Source: Dugong dugon
Lineage: Eukaryota > Chordata > Mammalia > Sirenia > Dugongidae
Direction: 5' to 3'
DNA length: 64,000 nt
Assembly (NCBI GenBank): GCA_030035585.1
Contig: CM057461.1
Location: 3,139,001 to 3,203,000 of the forward strand
Made by a program: the position numbers and the translations under genes. The notes under the pieces are model-generated. The model was not told the DNA's origin. It did not search any database and worked only from the letters and a program-made list of their open reading frames with translations. Positions 1 through 11,199 of the stretch are shown here, in pieces (the stretch's first letter is position 1; every line of letters begins with the position of its first letter).

Positions 1-194
1 CAGGCAGACGCAGTCCTACCTGTAGCTGTCCTGTAAATCCCAGGTGAGTGAACACAGGTAGAGGACTTAGAACAAAGCCTGGTGTGGGGGAGGTTCAGTA
101 CAGGTTGCTGCTGTAACGGTTCTTGGTGGTGTTGCCACCCCGGGGCTCCACGTTTCCAATCCCTGCTCCCTTCTGTGTCTTCTGAGCCTGTCTG

Positions 195-298
195 TGAGCC
201 TCTGGAGAGCAGGACCCATTATCCCAGGTCCTGTGTTCAGTACCTTGTTCAGTGCCTGGTCCACAGGAGACACTCAATAGATGCTTGTGGAATGAACG
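195..298 (+). repeat. L2-like LINE 3' end fragment
   Basis: The text runs GAGAGCAGGACC, then CAGTGCCTGG, then CACTCAATAGATG and GGAATGAACG. This is the order seen in the 3' end of the ancient L2 LINE (gene-summary-like 'gagggcagggacc ... cagtgcctggcac ... caataaatg ... gaatgaatg'). It is diverged and non-coding. The flanks (1-194 and 299-780) show nothing I recognise. Confidence 0.5.
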
Positions 299-779
299 TC
301 AAGTGTCTGAGACAGGACAGGGTGTGAGGGTCAGAGTATGGGCAGGAGACAGTTTCTGGGTGAACGCAAGGTGTCGCCATAACCAGGTGACACAATGCAA
401 GCTCCAAGCAAGGGACGCTTCCCTCTTTTCCCTGACTGCCATCTCTTGGTTGGGAACAACCTCCTCCAATGAGGAAAACGCAATCAGGCGTCTCTGGTGA
501 CAACCTGCTTGTCTCCCCCACCTCCCCTCGGGGGCAACGTTTCTGGAAGCATATGGGAAACTTTCACAACGTTGTGCTAAAAATAATAAACAGTGGGTTG
601 GTATTCCAGGGGGACCGGGGGAGAGAGAAGTGGCTTCCTTTCTGATTAATAAGCAGATAGGGAGCAGATTAAATGTTTCTCTTTAAATGTATTTATTTAT
701 TCATTTTTTTTAAGATAGAGATAGGCTCAAGTGGGTTTTTGTCTCTTGCTTTTCTGCTCCTCTCACAAGAGGAAATACA

Positions 780-1260
780 GTAACGGGGACTCTGCACTAT
801 TTCGTGTCTTGTAAAATTGGAAAGAACGCGGGGAAGGCAGTGCGGTACCGCGGCGCTGGCTCTGTTCTCCTAGAATTGAATGCTCAACAGAATTTTCAGT
901 GCTGAGGCTTCAGCCGGGAGGGAGGCAGGGGATGTTGCCTGAAGCAGAAGTAGGGAAAGACAGCTTCTCGGCAGCCCTCAGCACGTGGGCCTCTCCTCCG
1001 AAGCGGCCTTTATTGCCTTCCTTTTCTGAAGCCGGGCCGAGGTGGGTCGCGTCCTAGGGTGTGGAAGAGCCTTGAGGTTGTTGCCAACAATATAAATATT
1101 CCAGCAAGATCGCGCCTCCGCCCTCCTCTCGCTTCCATTTCAGCTCGGAGCCGGCCAGGGGACGCCCAGGGGTGTGCGCTGGATTTCTTGCAACTCCTGA
1201 AAATAAGCCCTTGTTTGAGTGAGGGCTCCCCTCGCCTGATGTTTGATCATGAATAAATGA
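780..1260. promoter_or_regulatory. CpG-enriched unique segment, possible regulatory element
   Basis: CpG is rare in most of the window but clusters here, for example ACGCGG, TACCGCGGCGC, GGTCGCGTCC, GATCGCGCCTCCGCC and GAGCCGGCC. A TATAAATA string at 1090-1097 sits just upstream of the GC-rich stretch. No repeat family is recognisable. A short promoter, an enhancer or a decayed CpG island are all possible. No convincing exon follows, so function is inference. Confidence 0.3.
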
Positions 1261-2609
1261 AAACCCTCAGGATCTGGGAGGAATAAGAAGGCCGTTTCCA
1301 TTTGGAAAACTGGAGAGGGCTTGAATGCTTCGCCTGCCCTTCCGAGGGTGTGTGAGAGGCACGGACTGCTCAGTAATGAGGCCTGGAGGACGCACCTTCC
1401 GTCTCAGACCCATCGTTACCCAGAATCAGGATCCCGAGCTAAGTGCCGTGGAGCTGACATTGACAATCGTTATTGACAGCAAACGACGATTTCTAAAACT
1501 TAGCAGTAGATCAGGCAGCCACATTTCCCAAAGAGATCTTTACATTATACATCAAAGACCTAGAGAATTAACATGGAACCAGTTTTTAAAATCGGTAAGA
1601 TTAGTTCTGAAGCCACAGGGCACAGGTGACTTCCAACCTCTACAGAGAAGCTCAAAACTGATTTTTGTGAAAAAGTATTAGAAATCTGTGCTGGGCTGTT
1701 GTGTAATATCTACCAGACAGAAACTGTTTCGTGTCCAAGAGTAGTGCTGGCTTCCTTGTTAATATTTTTAATTACTAAAGTTGTTAATCCGAGAGTGTAC
1801 CCAATTTTCTGTGTGACTCCATGAACATATTTTCATTCAAAACTAAACAGTAACAAGTTTATTTTGGCCTGTGTGAATAATAATGTTATCCCGCATGTGT
1901 TTAACAAAAATTCAGAACAATTAAGTGGCTTCTTTAAGACCAAACAGCTATTTAGAGAAAGAAGCAGGTCTAGGATCCAGGTGTCCTGAGAATACATCCG
2001 TGTGTCTGTTTTTCCCTGTTGGTCAAGAGGAGAATTTTATATCCGTGAGGAGAAGAGGAAAATGTCAATGATTCCATTATTTTTGGTTTTCATTTTTCAT
2101 GTTATCCCCCTTAAGCAATGGCTTCCCATGCAGAGGAGAACCGTATGTGTTGAAACCACACGGACACCTCTATGTCTAAAATGCACATTTCCTTTTAAAA
2201 ACCTGGCTCCTATCTTTTCCCTCACACCACTCTCTGTGGCAAAGTGAGCCGACAGAAGAGAGGCACATTTTAATGCCGCTGCAAGCACAGCATCAGGTAA
2301 TTTGATCTTTTGGGGGGCTCTTGTACCTCTTCCTGGCAAACTTGAACAAAAAATGACCAGAAGGAGCCAGAATTGGATTTTGTTAATCACGTCCTGAAGG
2401 TTTAACCTGGATGCATCACTACTTTATCACACACCCCGAGGTGGGTTAAAATGAGTTTATCTTCGCCTTGTCTGGGCCCTGATATATGGGCAGAAGTACA
2501 CACATGTCTTTTCCCCCAAGCCCTGTTTGTTGATGCTCTTGCATGGGTAGCAGCAACTGTCTGCTGGGAGTCCAAAGGAATCATTACACAGGGCCTAGGA
2601 AAAACAGCC
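1261..2609. other. Unique, mostly AT-rich non-coding DNA
   Basis: No repeat family, tRNA-like box or exon pattern was recognised. The open frame at 1325-1681 has no family resemblance and no splice context. The 1690-1970 part is AT-rich and free of recognisable repeats, so it is a reasonable place to look for conserved non-coding sequence. Confidence 0.4.
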
Positions 2610-2766
2610 GGAGCCCTGGTGGCAGACTGGTTCAGCACTCGGCTGCTAACTGAAAGATGTGGAAGTTTGCTTGCATAGAGGTTACAGCCTTGGCAACCCC
2701 ACGGGACAGCTCTTCTCTGTCCTATAGGGTTGCTGTGAGTCGGGATCGACTGAGGGCAATGGGTGA
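2610..2766 (+). mobile_element. AfroSINE, internally shortened
   Basis: It begins GAGCCCTGGTGGCAGACTGG and ends GTGAGTCGGGATCGACTGAG. Part of the tRNA-related head and middle is missing: after CTGCTAACTGAAAG it goes quickly to GAGGTTACAGCC. The 3' part, TCTGTCCTATAGGGTTGC, is clear. Confidence 0.8.
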
Positions 2767-3104
2767 GGAAAAGCAGTGGTCAGCCAGAGCGGTGTTGGAG
2801 GCTCCCAGTAAGTACTGGGGAGTCTGGGTTTCCACCCACAAGTCTGGGGGGGCAGCCTAGGGTCTAACATGATGCTGAATGCAGCCGAAACTGGCAATGA
2901 ATCAGTGAGTATCCATTGATTTTTCGGAATCTGTTTATTTGTCTCTCTTGGTCTTATATTCTGCTCTAGGAAGGAAAAAACAGAAATATCACAAATGTGG
3001 GCTTTCCCTTCAGCCACAAAGTGTGCACACACTTGCCCTAGAGCTAAATAGATAGATTTAACTTAATTGATTGACTCATTTACTTGGCGTGTCTATACCA
3101 AGCC

Positions 3105-3315
3105 CGATCAATAGAAAAGGACATCAGGTTTGGTAAAGTAGAGGGGCAGCAAAAAAGAGGGAGAGCTTCCATGAGCTGGACTGACACAGTGTCTGCAACA
3201 ATGGGTTCAAATACAGCAATGATCATGAAGATGGCGCAGGACCGGGTAATGTTTCGCTTGGTTGTACCTAAGGTTGCCGTGAGTCAGAGCCCACTTGACG
3301 GCCACTAATATCACC
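3105..3315 (+). mobile_element. RTE (BovB-like) LINE 3' end, 5'-truncated
   Basis: It contains GAAAAGGACATCAGG, then TGGACTGACACAGTG, GCAACAATGGGTTCAA, GATGGCGCAGGACCGGG and GTTTCGCTTGGTTGTA. These match, in order, the last 200 bases of the longer RTE at 37440-39507. Only the end of ORF2 and the tail remain. Confidence 0.78.
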
Positions 3316-3469
3316 ACCAAGCAGCTGTCTGAGCCTATTGCTGTGCTAAAGGCTGAAGCAGGTTATCATCAAGGGGTGGAGGCATTCCTCAAATACACAC
3401 ATGGCTAACCTCTAAAATCCAACCAATGGGAATGAGAAGCTGCTGGCACTATGGGATTGCATTGCGGCG

Positions 3470-3640
3470 GGAGTAGACATGGTCAGAGAATTCAGGGAAG
3501 GCTTCCTTTATGGAGCAGAAATTCAGGATTTGAGTAGATATTTCTGGAAAGGAGGGAAGAAGAGCCTTCCAGCCAGAGGGAACAGAAAAGGCAAAAGCCC
3601 CATTGCTGGTGGAGGGTGGATGATTCCTTCCAGTGGTTCT
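3470..3640 (+). repeat. Possible ancient interspersed repeat
   Basis: The phrases GGGAAGGCTTCCTTTATGG, CCTTCCAGCCAGAGGGAAC and GCAAAAGCCCC resemble an old, common mammalian repeat also seen at 48160-49260. I cannot name the family. The rest of 3316-3897 shows nothing recognisable. Confidence 0.3.
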
Positions 3641-3897
3641 GTATTATTTTCGTTTGCTATGTCTTTGCATGTCTGTTCTTGTTACCAGAGAGCCATCACA
3701 ATGTTGGGGTTTCACAGAGTATGTGGTGGTATACTCCCATTCATCCGGAGACATGAATCTAGATAGCACTGTTGTGCCTAAGGGAGAGCTAATCTCTGAA
3801 GAGTTAGGGAGGAAGGCTTGCCTTCAAGCTAAGTGGAAGGATTTAACTCACTTCATTGACTGATAGCACTTTGTCTTTAGCATCGCCTTGTATACCC

Positions 3898-4068
3898 TAA
3901 GGAACCCTGGTTGCGCTGTGGTTAAAAGCTCGGCTGCTAACCAAAAGGTCAGCCGTTGGAATCCACCAGCCGCTCCTTGGAGACCCCACCAGCCACTCCT
4001 TGGAGACCACATGGGGGAGTTCTACTCTGTCCTAGAGGGTCACGACGAGTCTGAACCGACTCCAGAAA
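3898..4068 (+). mobile_element. AfroSINE, short type, with a 23-bp internal duplication
   Basis: The head is AGGAACCCTGGTTGCGCTGTG, the B-box region is GTCAGCCGTTGGAATCCACC and the tail is GTCTGAACCGACTCC. A 23-bp segment beginning CCACCAGCCGCTCC (3963-3985) is repeated immediately at 3986-4008 with one change, probably by slippage. Confidence 0.82.
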
Positions 4069-4194
4069 AGGGCTGCAGGCTTGATATCGGCTTTGTACTG
4101 AGCTAGACACTTAGGAACCTTGCTTTGTTTTCATTGTTTTTATTTGCGTGGTTACCTTCTCATGACAAGTGAAAATGGTTTTTTGTTTATAGTA

Positions 4195-4403
4195 AAACCC
4201 AAACCAAACCAACTGCTGCCAAGTCGATTCCAATTCATGGCGACCCCAGGTGTGTCAGAGTGGAACCGTGTTCCATGAGTTTTTCAGTGGCTGATCTTTT
4301 GGGAGTAGGTAGCCAGGCCCTTCTGCCCAGGCACCTTTGGGTGGACTTGAACCTCCAACCTTTTGGTTAGCAGTGGAGCACTGAATTGTTTGAGCCACCC
4401 AGA
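4195..4403 (-). mobile_element. AfroSINE, type B (GGTTTGGTTT tail)
   Basis: Antisense copy. It opens with the complement of the tail (AAACCAAACCAACTG), then GTCGATTCCAATTCATGG, TGTGTCAGAGTGGAAC, the head CAACCTTTTGGTTAGCAG and GAGCCACCCAG. The CAGTGGCTGATC middle and TGTGTCAGAG mark the B subtype. It abuts the L1 tail at 4404. Confidence 0.87.
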
Positions 4404-6832
4404 TATATAATTTTTTTTTTTTAGATCTCTTTTTCCTTTTCATTTTTTATTGTCGTAGTTTAAGTGAAAGTTTACATTTCAAGTTAGTTTCTCATACAAA
4501 AATTTATACATACATTGTTATGTGACCCTAATTGCTCTCCCTATACTGTGACAGCACACTCCTTTCCACCCCGGATTTCCCGTGTCCGTTCAACCAGCTC
4601 CTGACCCTTTCTGCCTTCTCATCTCACCTCTGGACAGAAGCTGCCCATTTATTCTCATGTATCTACTTGAGCTAAGAAGCACACTCTTCACGAGTATTAT
4701 TTTACGTCCCACAGTCCAGTCCAATCCTTGTCTGAAGAGTTGGCCTTGGAAATTGTTTTAGTTCTGGGCTGATAGAGAATCCAGGGGGCATGCTTTCTGG
4801 GGTTCCTCCAGTCTCAGTCAGACCATTAAGTCTGATCTTTTTACTAGAATTTGAGATCTGCACCCCATCGTTCTGCTGTTTCAGCAGGGACTCTCTGTTG
4901 TGTTCCCTGTCAGGGCCGTCATTGGTGGTAGCCGGGCACCATCTAGTTCTGGTCTCAGGCTGATGGAGTCTCTGGTTTATGTGGCCCTTTCTGTCTCTTG
5001 AGCTGGTACTTTCCTTGGGTCTATGGTGTTCTTCGTTCTCCTTTACTCCAGGTGGTTGGGACCAATTGATGCATCTTAGATGGCCGCTTGCTAACTTTTA
5101 AGACCCAGACGCCACTCACCAAAGTAGGATGCAGAGCATTTTCTTAATAAGCTTTGTTATGCCAATTGATCTAGATGTCCCCTGAAAGCATGGTCCCCAG
5201 AACCCCAGCCCTGCTACTCTGTCCCTCGAAGTGTTTGATTGTATTCAGGAAAATTCTTAGCTTTGGCTTAGTCCAGTTGTGCTGACTTCCCCTGTAGGGT
5301 GTGCTGTCCTTCCCTTCACCTAACACTTGTCTACTACTAGTTAGGGAACAACGCTCACCCTCCCTCCCCACCCTCATAACCATCAAAGAATGTTTTCTTC
5401 TGTGTTTAAACGTTTTCTTGAGTTCTTATAATAGTGGTCTTGCACCATATTTGTCCTTCTGTGACTGACTAAATTCACTCAGCATAATGCCCTTCAGATT
5501 CCTTCACATTATGTTTCACGGCTTCATTGTTGTTCTTCATCGTCGTGTAGTATTCCACTGTGTGGATATACCATAATTTGTTTATCGATTCATCTGTTGA
5601 TGGGCACCTAGGTTGTTTCCAACTTTTTGCTATTGTGAACAGTGCTGCAATGAACATGGGTGTGCATGTGTCTATTCGTGTGACAGCTCTTATTTCTCTA
5701 GGATATATTCCAAGGAGCAGGATTGCTGGATCATATGGTACTTCTATTTCTAGCTTTTTAAGGAAACGCCAAATCAATTTCCAAAGTGGTTGTACCATTT
5801 TACATTCCCACCAACAGTGTATAAGTGTTCCAGTCTCTCCACAACCTCTCCAGCATTTATTATTTTGTGTTTTTTGGATTAATGCTAGCCTTGTTGGGGT
5901 GAGATGGTATCTTGTTGTAGTTTTGATCTGCATTTCTCTAATGGCTAATGATCATGAGCATTTCTTCATGTGTCTGTTAGCCACCTGAATATCTTCTTTG
6001 GCGAAGTGTCTGTTCATATCCTTTGCCCATTTTTTAACTGTATTATTTGTCCTTTTGTTGTTGAGGTTTTGCCATATCTTGTACATTTTAGAGATTAAAT
6101 ACTGATCGGATTTGTCATAGCCCAAAATTTTCTCCCAGTCTGTAGGTTGTCTTTTTACTCTTTTGGTGAAGTCTTTTGATGAGCGTAAGTGTTTGATTTT
6201 TAGGAGCTCACATTTATCTAGTCTCTCTTCTGGTGCTTGTGCCTTGTTAACTTGTGGTTCGTATTCTGTTTGTGCCATGTAATAAGGCTCCTAGCATTGT
6301 TCCTATTTTTTCTTCCATGATCTTTATTGTTTTTGATTTTATATTTAAGTCTTTGATCCATTTTGAGTTAGTTTTTGTGCATGGTGTGAGGCATGGGTCT
6401 TGTTTCATTTTTTTGCTGATGGATATCCAGTTATGCCAGCACCATTTGTTAAAGAGACTGTCTTTTCCCCAATTAATGGACTTTGGGCCTTTGTCAAATA
6501 TCAGCTGCTCATAGGTGGATGAATTTATGTCTGGATTCTCAATTCTGTTTCATTGGTATGTACTGGTATTCATCTATGTATCTGTTGTTGTACCAGTACC
6601 AGCCTATTTTGACTACTGTGGCAGTATAATAGGTTCTAAGATCGGGTAGTGTAAGACCTCCCGCTTTGTTCTTCTTCTTGAGTAATGCTTTACTTATCTG
6701 GGGCCTCTTTCCTTTCCGTATGAAGTTGGTGATTTGTTTCTCCATCTCATTTAAAAAATTCTGTTGGAACTTGGATCAGTATTGCATTGTATCTGTAGAT
6801 TGCTTTGGGTAGAATCGACATTTTCATGATAA
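4404..6832 (-). mobile_element. 5'-truncated L1 LINE: ORF2 C-terminus plus 3' UTR
   Basis: On the minus strand, three open pieces (6745-6539, 6278-5952, 5933-5475) encode consecutive parts of the L1 ORF2 C-terminal region. These include WEKILGYDKSDQ, KKWAKDMNRHFAKEDIQ, NRHMKKCS, then [34 protein letters not shown] and [15 protein letters not shown]. Stops and frameshifts separate them, so the copy is dead. About 1 kb of 3' UTR follows (5474 down to about 4440), ending at an A-rich tail seen as a T-run near 4409-4423. The 5' break is near 6832, and the endonuclease and reverse transcriptase parts are missing. Plus-strand open frames here, such as 5560-5988, are antisense shadows. Confidence 0.92.
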
Positions 6833-7521
6833 ATTTTTTTCTTTTAAAATAAATTTTATAAGGGATAAAGGTGACTCAATTCAAAGGAATTAAGTAAACA
6901 ATAATGTTGGTAGTTGATGGACATGATAAGACAAGGCAATACCGGAAGCGGAGGATATCCTGCCCAATTAGTTCCAGTTCTATTTCATTCCTAATCCAAG
7001 GAGAAGTCTCCAGACTCAAAGTTGGAGACGTGCATCCAGAAGCAGGTTTTTCAGAAACAATTCCAGATGCCTGGATGATGCCATCCACAGCATCAATTCC
7101 TGGTCATAGGTGGTGGCTCCCGCTGTGTGCGTGGAGTCCAGGGAGGAGAAGCTCATGGGTGGCTCTGTGGCCAAGGAGGAGAGGATGCTGGAGGGGGCAA
7201 TGTCGTAAAAAGAGGGCAGCCAAAGGTGTGAGAACAGCTCTCTCTGCCTCAGCCTGAGAACAGAGCAGGTGAAAGACTAAATGCAGGTTGCCAAGGAAAG
7301 GCCGCGGAGTTCCTGGTGAGAGCGCTTGCTCAGAGCAGCATGCCTGAGATGCAGACATGCACTCCTACCTCCAGCACTGACCCTGAAATGAAAGAAAACC
7401 CTCTGGAATGCCTCCTTACTCATACAAACAGCAGCTTGCCTTGCTTTTTATTAGAATCTCAAATATGAAAATATCAAACACTACATTGTTTTACAAATTC
7501 AAAACTTACATACAACTCTCT
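6833..7521. other. Unique non-coding DNA
   Basis: No repeat or exon was recognised. Open frames on both strands (6904-7257 plus, 7358-7104 minus) overlap and have no family resemblance. Confidence 0.35.
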
Positions 7522-7655
7522 TTACCCATTGCCATTGGGTTGATTCCTACTCATAGCGACCCTGTAGGACAGAGTAGAACTGCCCATAGGATTTCCAAGG
7601 CCGTAAATCTTTATGGAAGCAGACTGCCACATCTTTCTCCCGCTGAGTGGCTGAT
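7522..7655 (-). mobile_element. AfroSINE, 5'-truncated
   Basis: Antisense 3' half only: TTGATTCCTACTCATAGCG, GACAGAGTAGAACTGCCC, CCAAGGCCGTAAATC, CACATCTTTCTCCCGC. It stops before the tRNA-like A and B boxes. Confidence 0.78.
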
Positions 7656-7659
7656 GAAA

Positions 7660-8265
7660 AAAAAAATCAGAGAAATTCCAATCAATGGCCATTCCACAAA
7701 ATATATGACCGGTCCTCCTCAAAACTGTCAAGGTCATGAAAACAAGGAAAGGCTGAGAAACTGTCATAGCTCAGAGGAGCCGAAGGAAAGGCTACTGAAC
7801 ACAATGTGGGATTCTGGAACAGAAGATGGGCATTAGCTAAAAGCTAAGGAAATCTGAGTAAAGTATCAACAATAATAATGTATCAATATCAGTTCATTGA
7901 CTGTGACAAATGTACTATAGTAATGTAAGATAAGAAGCTCTGGTTGCATAATGGTTAAGCTCTAGGCTGTTAATGGAAAGGTTGGTGGTTTGAACCCACC
8001 CAGCGGCTCCTCGGGAGAAAGACCTGGAGATCTGCTCTTGTAAATACGACAGCCTAGGAAACCCTATGGGGCAGTTCTACTCTGTTACATGGGGTCGCTA
8101 TGAGTTGGTATGGACTCAAGGGCACCCAACAACAAGAACAATATAAGATGTTACTAATGGGGAAAGCTAGGTGTGTGATACATGGATACTCTCTGTACTA
8201 TCTTCACATTTTTTTTTCTGAATCTAAAACTATTCTAAAAAAAATAGTTTAAAAAAGCACAATGA
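7660..8265 (+). repeat. Old L1-type 3' end, split by a SINE
   Basis: The two sides read TGTCAAGGTCATGAAAACAAGG ... TGACAAATGTACTATAG and, after the SINE, GATGTTACTAATGGGG ... CTGTACTATCTTC ... AAAACTATTCTAAAA. This resembles the 3' UTR of an old L1M-type LINE. The family name is from memory of its general pattern. Confidence 0.45.
7931..8152 (+). mobile_element. AfroSINE, long type
   Basis: Full length: AAGCTCTGGTTGCATAATGG, B box GGTTTGAACCCACCC, CGGGAGAAAGACCTGG, GGCAGTTCTACTCTG, GGGTCGCTATGAGTTGG and tail CACCCAACAACAAG. It is inserted into the old L1-like repeat. Confidence 0.92.
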
Positions 8266-8487
8266 CTGTCAAGAAAACACAATGGGAAAAGTTTTGGGCA
8301 ATGTAATTTGATTTTCTTAATAGAGATGTATTTGAATGAATGCCTGCCTTTTACACTGAGGTCATGCCCATTCTTGAGGGCGGAGGAGAGGAGCTGGGAG
8401 GATGTCATTGATGGACTGGCAGAGCTGGTCCATTTTTATTTAGTAATGTTTTCATTATGATGATCTTTACATGGCACATGGTAAGAC

Positions 8488-8590
8488 TGAGGCTTGCAAA
8501 GGTCAAGTGATTGCCCAAGGTCACCCAGGTGCCAGGTGAGAAGATGGGTGGATTCTACTTGCACTGTTGGCTACCAGATCATTTGGATTA
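8488..8590 (-). repeat. MIR fragment
   Basis: GACTGAGGCTTGCAAAGGTC, then TGCCCAAGGTCACCCAGGTG and GGTGGATTC match the antisense core of the ancient MIR SINE. Confidence 0.5.
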
Positions 8591-9606
8591 AAATCCTCGT
8601 CACTTTGATGAAGAAGATGAAGAAGGACTTATTTAAACAGGAAGTAAAAATGTGTCCTCCTCTGCAAATGTATTCTCACCTTTGCGGTGTCACGTTTCCC
8701 AGCTCCTTCAACCAGAGCAGGTGAGATTGGAAAGTGACGTTAGGTTGCACAGCGATGAATCTGTTGCTAATCATGTAGAAACCAGTTGCATGATTGTGTG
8801 GAATTGAACATTGTTCTGTATGTCTTGTCTTACTGAGCTATTTGGAAGATAGATTAAATACCAGGCAACGATAGTGTTGAACAATTACATAGATTACCAT
8901 GTGTATGAGGGAAGGCTGTTTAAAGCCATGCACCCGAGTGTATTGTATGTGCATTTTAACAGAAACCCATTTGTTTCTGCTGCTGCTGGCTCTGACTGCT
9001 GCAGGCATTCAGCAAGCTAACCTTTGCCATTTTTGAGCCAACACCAACATGGAAACCAGCAGCAGGCCTCACATTTTTTCCGCTCCGAGTTTTCTTGTGG
9101 TGTCTGCAGCTTCCGCCACTGAGAAATGAGCCAGCAGACTTAATATTGTCTGACTTTCTGCAAAGCAAATTTGCAGTGCCCAGTGCTGCGGGGAATTGTA
9201 AATGTCCTATGATATATGGAGGGCGATCGAACTTGGGATAAGGTTTGGAATGTTAACTTAGGTTTTGCTCAGAAAGGGTTTATTAATACATTTGGTCTGT
9301 GGGATCAGTAGTATAAATCAAATTATATTTAGCTCGGTTTAAATCGTGCTACTGTGTTTGATTATGTCTTTGTACAGTTCCTAAATCTGCTGAGAAACTT
9401 CCTGAAAAATGTATAGAAAATGAAGTTTCTATGTCACTGCAATTTGTTTTACCCCCAGAAAACTACAAAGGATACAAAAACCATCCTAACCCATCCCCTT
9501 TCTTCATGTATTCCTCCTCCCAGCATGGAGCCTTGACTTGGCTCAGCACTTGAGGGTATGAGGTGTGGGCGAAGCAGTCAGCTCAATAAAGGTGCTTAGT
9601 TTGTGT
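8591..9606. other. Unique non-coding DNA
   Basis: No recognisable repeat or exon. The 8740-9470 part is AT-rich and repeat-free. It could include conserved sequence, but this cannot be judged without a comparison. Confidence 0.38.
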
Positions 9607-9880
9607 GAGCCCATTGTTGTGGCTATATGGTGTCAATCCATCTCATTGAGGGCGTCATTCATTTTTGCTGACCCTGTACTTTACCAACCATGATGTCGTT
9701 TTATGGATTTTGATCTTTTTTGTTGATGTATCCAAAGTAAGTGAGCCAAAGTCTTGCCATAATCGCTTCTAAGGAACACGCTGCTTGTATTCCCTCTAAG
9801 ACTGATTGGTTCATTCTTCTGGCAATCCATGGTCTAGCTGATATTCTTCGCCAACACCACAGTTCAGACGCATCCCTTCT
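9607..9880 (-). mobile_element. RTE LINE 3' fragment
   Basis: Antisense RTE text: TTGTTGTGGCTATATGG, TGATGTATCCAAAGTAAGTG, CTTCTAAGGAACACGCTGC, CTTCTGGCAATCCATGG and GATATTCTTCGCCAACACC. It parallels 13924-14462 but is more diverged and lacks the SINE-like terminal tail. Confidence 0.72.
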
Positions 9881-11199
9881 TCTTCTGTTTCCTTTTCCAC
9901 TGTCTTTACCTCAGTGTGGTTGAAGGAACGCAGCTGAATTCTTGTAAACCCACTTCCAAATCTTACCACGCGGCTTCTCCTTGGAGCAGATGACAATGCA
10001 AACAGGGACGGGACTGCTGCCATTTTGCATGACTGTTGACATTCAAGATTTCAAGGAGAAGGTTTTGCAATGTGACAGAGAGGTCCAGATTTGCAATTAC
10101 AAAACAAAGTTTTAGGTCCAACGGTGCAGAACAGCAAATTCCATCAGACAGAGCCATCCCTTCCAATCAGCCATTGCAGAGGTGAGAGATGCTGCTTGGC
10201 ATTATCCTTCTCCGCTCCTGTTTCTCCTCCAGGTGTCATATAAATTAGCCAGTGGACCATGCACCTTCCCTAGGACTTGTTTATCTTCATCAGTCTGTCC
10301 TGACTTTGGGGTGGAGGTGAATTCATTTCTGCCTGAGGACCCCAAGAGGCTCCTGGGAAGTGAAATCCCATCCATGTGGATTGGTTACACAAATGATCAG
10401 GTACAAAGAGAACTTCAAAGTCACATTGTAAGTCCATCTGGTGCACCTCCCCTCCCCTCAGCACACACCAAGGACGAGGAAATCAATATTTTGGGGAGCA
10501 GCTGCTTAGTGAAAATGATCTTCTTGCTTCCTGGTCCTCAGGGATAGGCTTCCAGAAACCATTCAGGACTGTATCAGTGAAGACGCACAACCTAACTGGT
10601 CAGTAACATTCTGAGAGGCAAAGAGCTGGTTTTTGAGGCTGGAAAGAAATAAATGCATGCTAGCAAGAGCCAGGGCCCAGGGAAGAAGCTAGTGTGTGGA
10701 GAGAAGCAGGGTTGAGAAAGGTCCACCCCGGTATGGTTCCTGCACCTTCAGAGGCCCACTTTGCTCTGGCCAGGCATTTGGATTTCATGAGACATACGCA
10801 ACCCTCATAATAAATCCCCCCGTGAGCTCTCTCAAATTCCTTCTGTTCCCCAAGAGCTCTCACTTCTGGGCCTCTTTCAAAGCAGCCTTCTCTGTCTTGG
10901 GGGTTGGAGTCAGCAACCACCAAAACACACTGCTTGAGAGTAAATAGATAGTCTCCCAAAGTGAGTTAACTGACCATTGCCACAAAAAGTGGATGAATGA
11001 AGACAATGCCAGCATAGTCGTAGACTTGAAGGTGCTTGACGCAGGGAGAATTCCCAATGGCAGGTTCACCTGTGGCTTGTCCCATCTGGCTCTGCCTGGC
11101 TATGGTTTAGGGTGTAGGATGTCTGGGATGCCAGAAGGCTGTGGCTGGGCTTTGACCATGGTGTAGGAGTCATTTGGCCACTTGCTCTTCATGCCCGCC
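9881..11199. other. Unique non-coding DNA
   Basis: No repeat family or exon was recognised. Several open frames of 60-121 codons occur on both strands and overlap one another, which is expected by chance. Confidence 0.35.

Noticed and set aside
1325-1681. 118-codon plus frame downstream of the CpG cluster
   Set aside because: No family resemblance and no splice or Kozak support. Its length is within chance in this composition.
5560-5988. 142-codon plus-strand frame rich in hydrophobic residues
   Set aside because: Exact antisense of the L1 ORF2 C-terminus, whose minus-strand motifs are clear.
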